A stretch of 6,494 nucleotides of DNA, from NCBI GenBank assembly GCA_025463965.1, contig JAODBN010000014.1, forward strand, positions 1-6,494. Direction: 5' to 3'. The translations under genes were made by a program, and so were the position numbers. The stretch's first letter is position 1; each line of letters starts with the position of its first letter. The notes beneath the pieces were generated by a model that ran no database searches, was not told where the DNA came from, and saw only the letters and a program-made list of their open reading frames with translations. This document shows positions 5,604 through 6,494 of the stretch, in pieces. The stretch comes from Acidimicrobiaceae bacterium. Lineage in GTDB: Bacteria; Actinomycetota; Acidimicrobiia; Acidimicrobiales; Bog-793.

Positions 5604-6494
5604 CAGATGGGTGCCTGTGCCGGCCGGTAGCGGCTGGTGATGGGCATGCGACGGTCCTTGCCGAAGGCCCGGCTCGTGACCCGCACCCCCGGGGGGGCCT
5701 GGCGCCGCTTGTACTCGGAGCGGTCCACGAGCTCGATCACCTTGCGCACCGTGGCCTCGTTGTAACCCAGCTCGACCAGCTCGCCGACGGAGAGATCGCG
5801 CTCGACGTAGCCCTCGAGGATCGGGTCGAGCACCTCGTACGGTGGAAGCGAGTCCTCGTCCCGCTGGTCCGGCCGCAGCTCGGCCGAGGGGGCCTTCTCG
5901 AGGATGCTGCGCGGGATCAGGTCGCGACCCGCCCGACGGTTCCGCTGCTCGCACAGCGCGTAGACGAGCGTCTTCGGCACGTCCTTCACGACGGCGAATC
6001 CCCCCGCCATGTCGCCGTACAAGGTGGCATATCCAACCGCCATCTCGCTCTTATTGCCCGTGGTGAGCACCAACCAGCCGAACTTGTTGGACAGCGCCAT
6101 CAGGATCGTGCCGCGCGTGCGCGCCTGCACGTTCTCCTCCGCCAGGTCCGGTTCGCGCCCGGCGAACTGCGGTTCCAATAGCTCCAAGAACGCCGAGTGC
6201 ACGCTCTCGATCGGTATCACGCGGTGGTCGATGCCCAGGCTCTGCGCGAGGGTTGCGGCGTCGCGGAGCGAGTGGTCGCTCGAGTAGCGGGAAGGCAGCG
6301 CCACGGTGTGGACGCGCTCGGCACCCAGCGCGTCGACGGCGATCGTGGCGACGAGCGCCGAGTCCACCCCGCCGGACAAGCCGATGAGGACGTCGCCGAA
6401 ACCGTTCTTGCCGACGTAGTCCCGCACACCGGTCACGAGCGCTTCGTACACCTCGTCGACGGGATCGAGCGCCGGGACGATCTGGGGCGGCCGA
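5603..6494 (-). CDS. nadE: Glutamine-dependent NAD+ synthetase, C-terminal synthetase domain (5' end outside window)
   Basis: The synthetase adenylates deamido-NAD+ with ATP and amidates it to NAD+, the last step of NAD biosynthesis, in the cytosol. The window shows about 296 residues of the C-terminal ATP pyrophosphatase domain. The P-loop SGGVDSA lies at 6376-6356. EENVQARTRG and then LTTGNKSEMAVGYATLYGD follow, the latter covering NAD and Mg-ATP contacts near 6067-6011. ELRPDQRDEDSLPPYEVLD comes after that, and the C-terminus ends GKDRRMPITSRYRP. These features match the long, glutamine-using form common in actinobacteria, whose N-terminal nitrilase-like glutaminase domain should lie beyond the right edge. 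The frame is open to the window end, and the residues before the GTG at 6451 (PQIVPALDPVDEVYEALV) fit the interdomain linker. That GTG is therefore internal and the gene is partial here, not short. The stop overlaps the start of the ferritin-like gene by one base. Confidence 0.96.
   Translation of the reverse strand, partial: RPPQIVPALDPVDEVYEALVTGVRDYVGKNGFGDVLIGLSGGVDSALVATIAVDALGAERVHTVALPSRYSSDHSLRDAATLAQSLGIDHRVIPIESVHSAFLELLEPQFAGREPDLAEENVQARTRGTILMALSNKFGWLVLTTGNKSEMAVGYATLYGDMAGGFAVVKDVPKTLVYALCEQRNRRAGRDLIPRSILEKAPSAELRPDQRDEDSLPPYEVLDPILEGYVERDLSVGELVELGYNEATVRKVIELVDRSEYKRRQAPPGVRVTSRAFGKDRRMPITSRYRPAQAPI

Noticed and set aside
5604..5954. Upstream extension of the ferritin-like gene's frame by 117 codons.
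   Set aside because: It overlaps the conserved C-terminal half of NadE in another frame and has the Arg/Gly/Pro-rich composition of a shadow. The ATG at 5603 in the TGATG junction is the natural start.

Overview
This is a GC-rich window with strong GC3 bias, GTG/TTG starts and tightly overlapping genes. It looks like ordinary chromosome of a high-GC actinobacterium. The closest fit I recognise is an Acidimicrobiia-like member of the Actinomycetota; that is inferred from protein flavour (sigma factor, NadE, an adjacent pair of TrkA proteins resembling mycobacterial CeoB/CeoC) and not proven. I see no insertion sequence, phage gene, CRISPR array, rRNA or tRNA.

Left part (1-2276, + strand): a strong hairpin at the window edge, then two consecutive TrkA-type RCK proteins (89-757 and 754-1416, ATGA overlap). 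Eight bases later comes a membrane-anchored HAD-IB phosphatase-like protein (1425-2276). The three form one apparent operon. The TrkA pair would regulate K+ uptake by binding nucleotide; no channel gene lies inside the window. A hairpin-rich convergent gap (2277-2325) separates this unit from the next.

Middle part (2326-3828, - strand): two CrcB/Fluc fluoride-channel subunits overlap by GTGA (3416 to 2817, then 2820 to 2443). A candidate 25-residue single-helix membrane peptide follows (2403-2326). The crcB pair is likely to make a heterodimeric fluoride exporter, because one copy has the full TTFSTF phenylalanine box and the other has TTFSSW. Upstream of crcB is a 412-base gap with no confident gene. 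It contains the intrinsic terminator of the sigma-factor gene and a second terminator-like hairpin facing the other way.

Right part (3829-6494, - strand): a sigma-70 factor with regions 1.2, 2, 3 and 4 (probable TTG start at 4767), preceded by a 233-base gap. Further right is a two-gene unit: the C-terminal synthetase domain of a glutamine-dependent NAD+ synthetase, which enters from beyond the right edge, followed with a one-base TGATG overlap by a 200-residue ferritin-like protein of unknown role.

Most of the window is housekeeping. The points most worth a second look are the asymmetric CrcB pair, the tiny membrane peptide after it, the + strand terminator with no gene in front of it, and the coupling of NadE to an uncharacterised ferritin-like protein.
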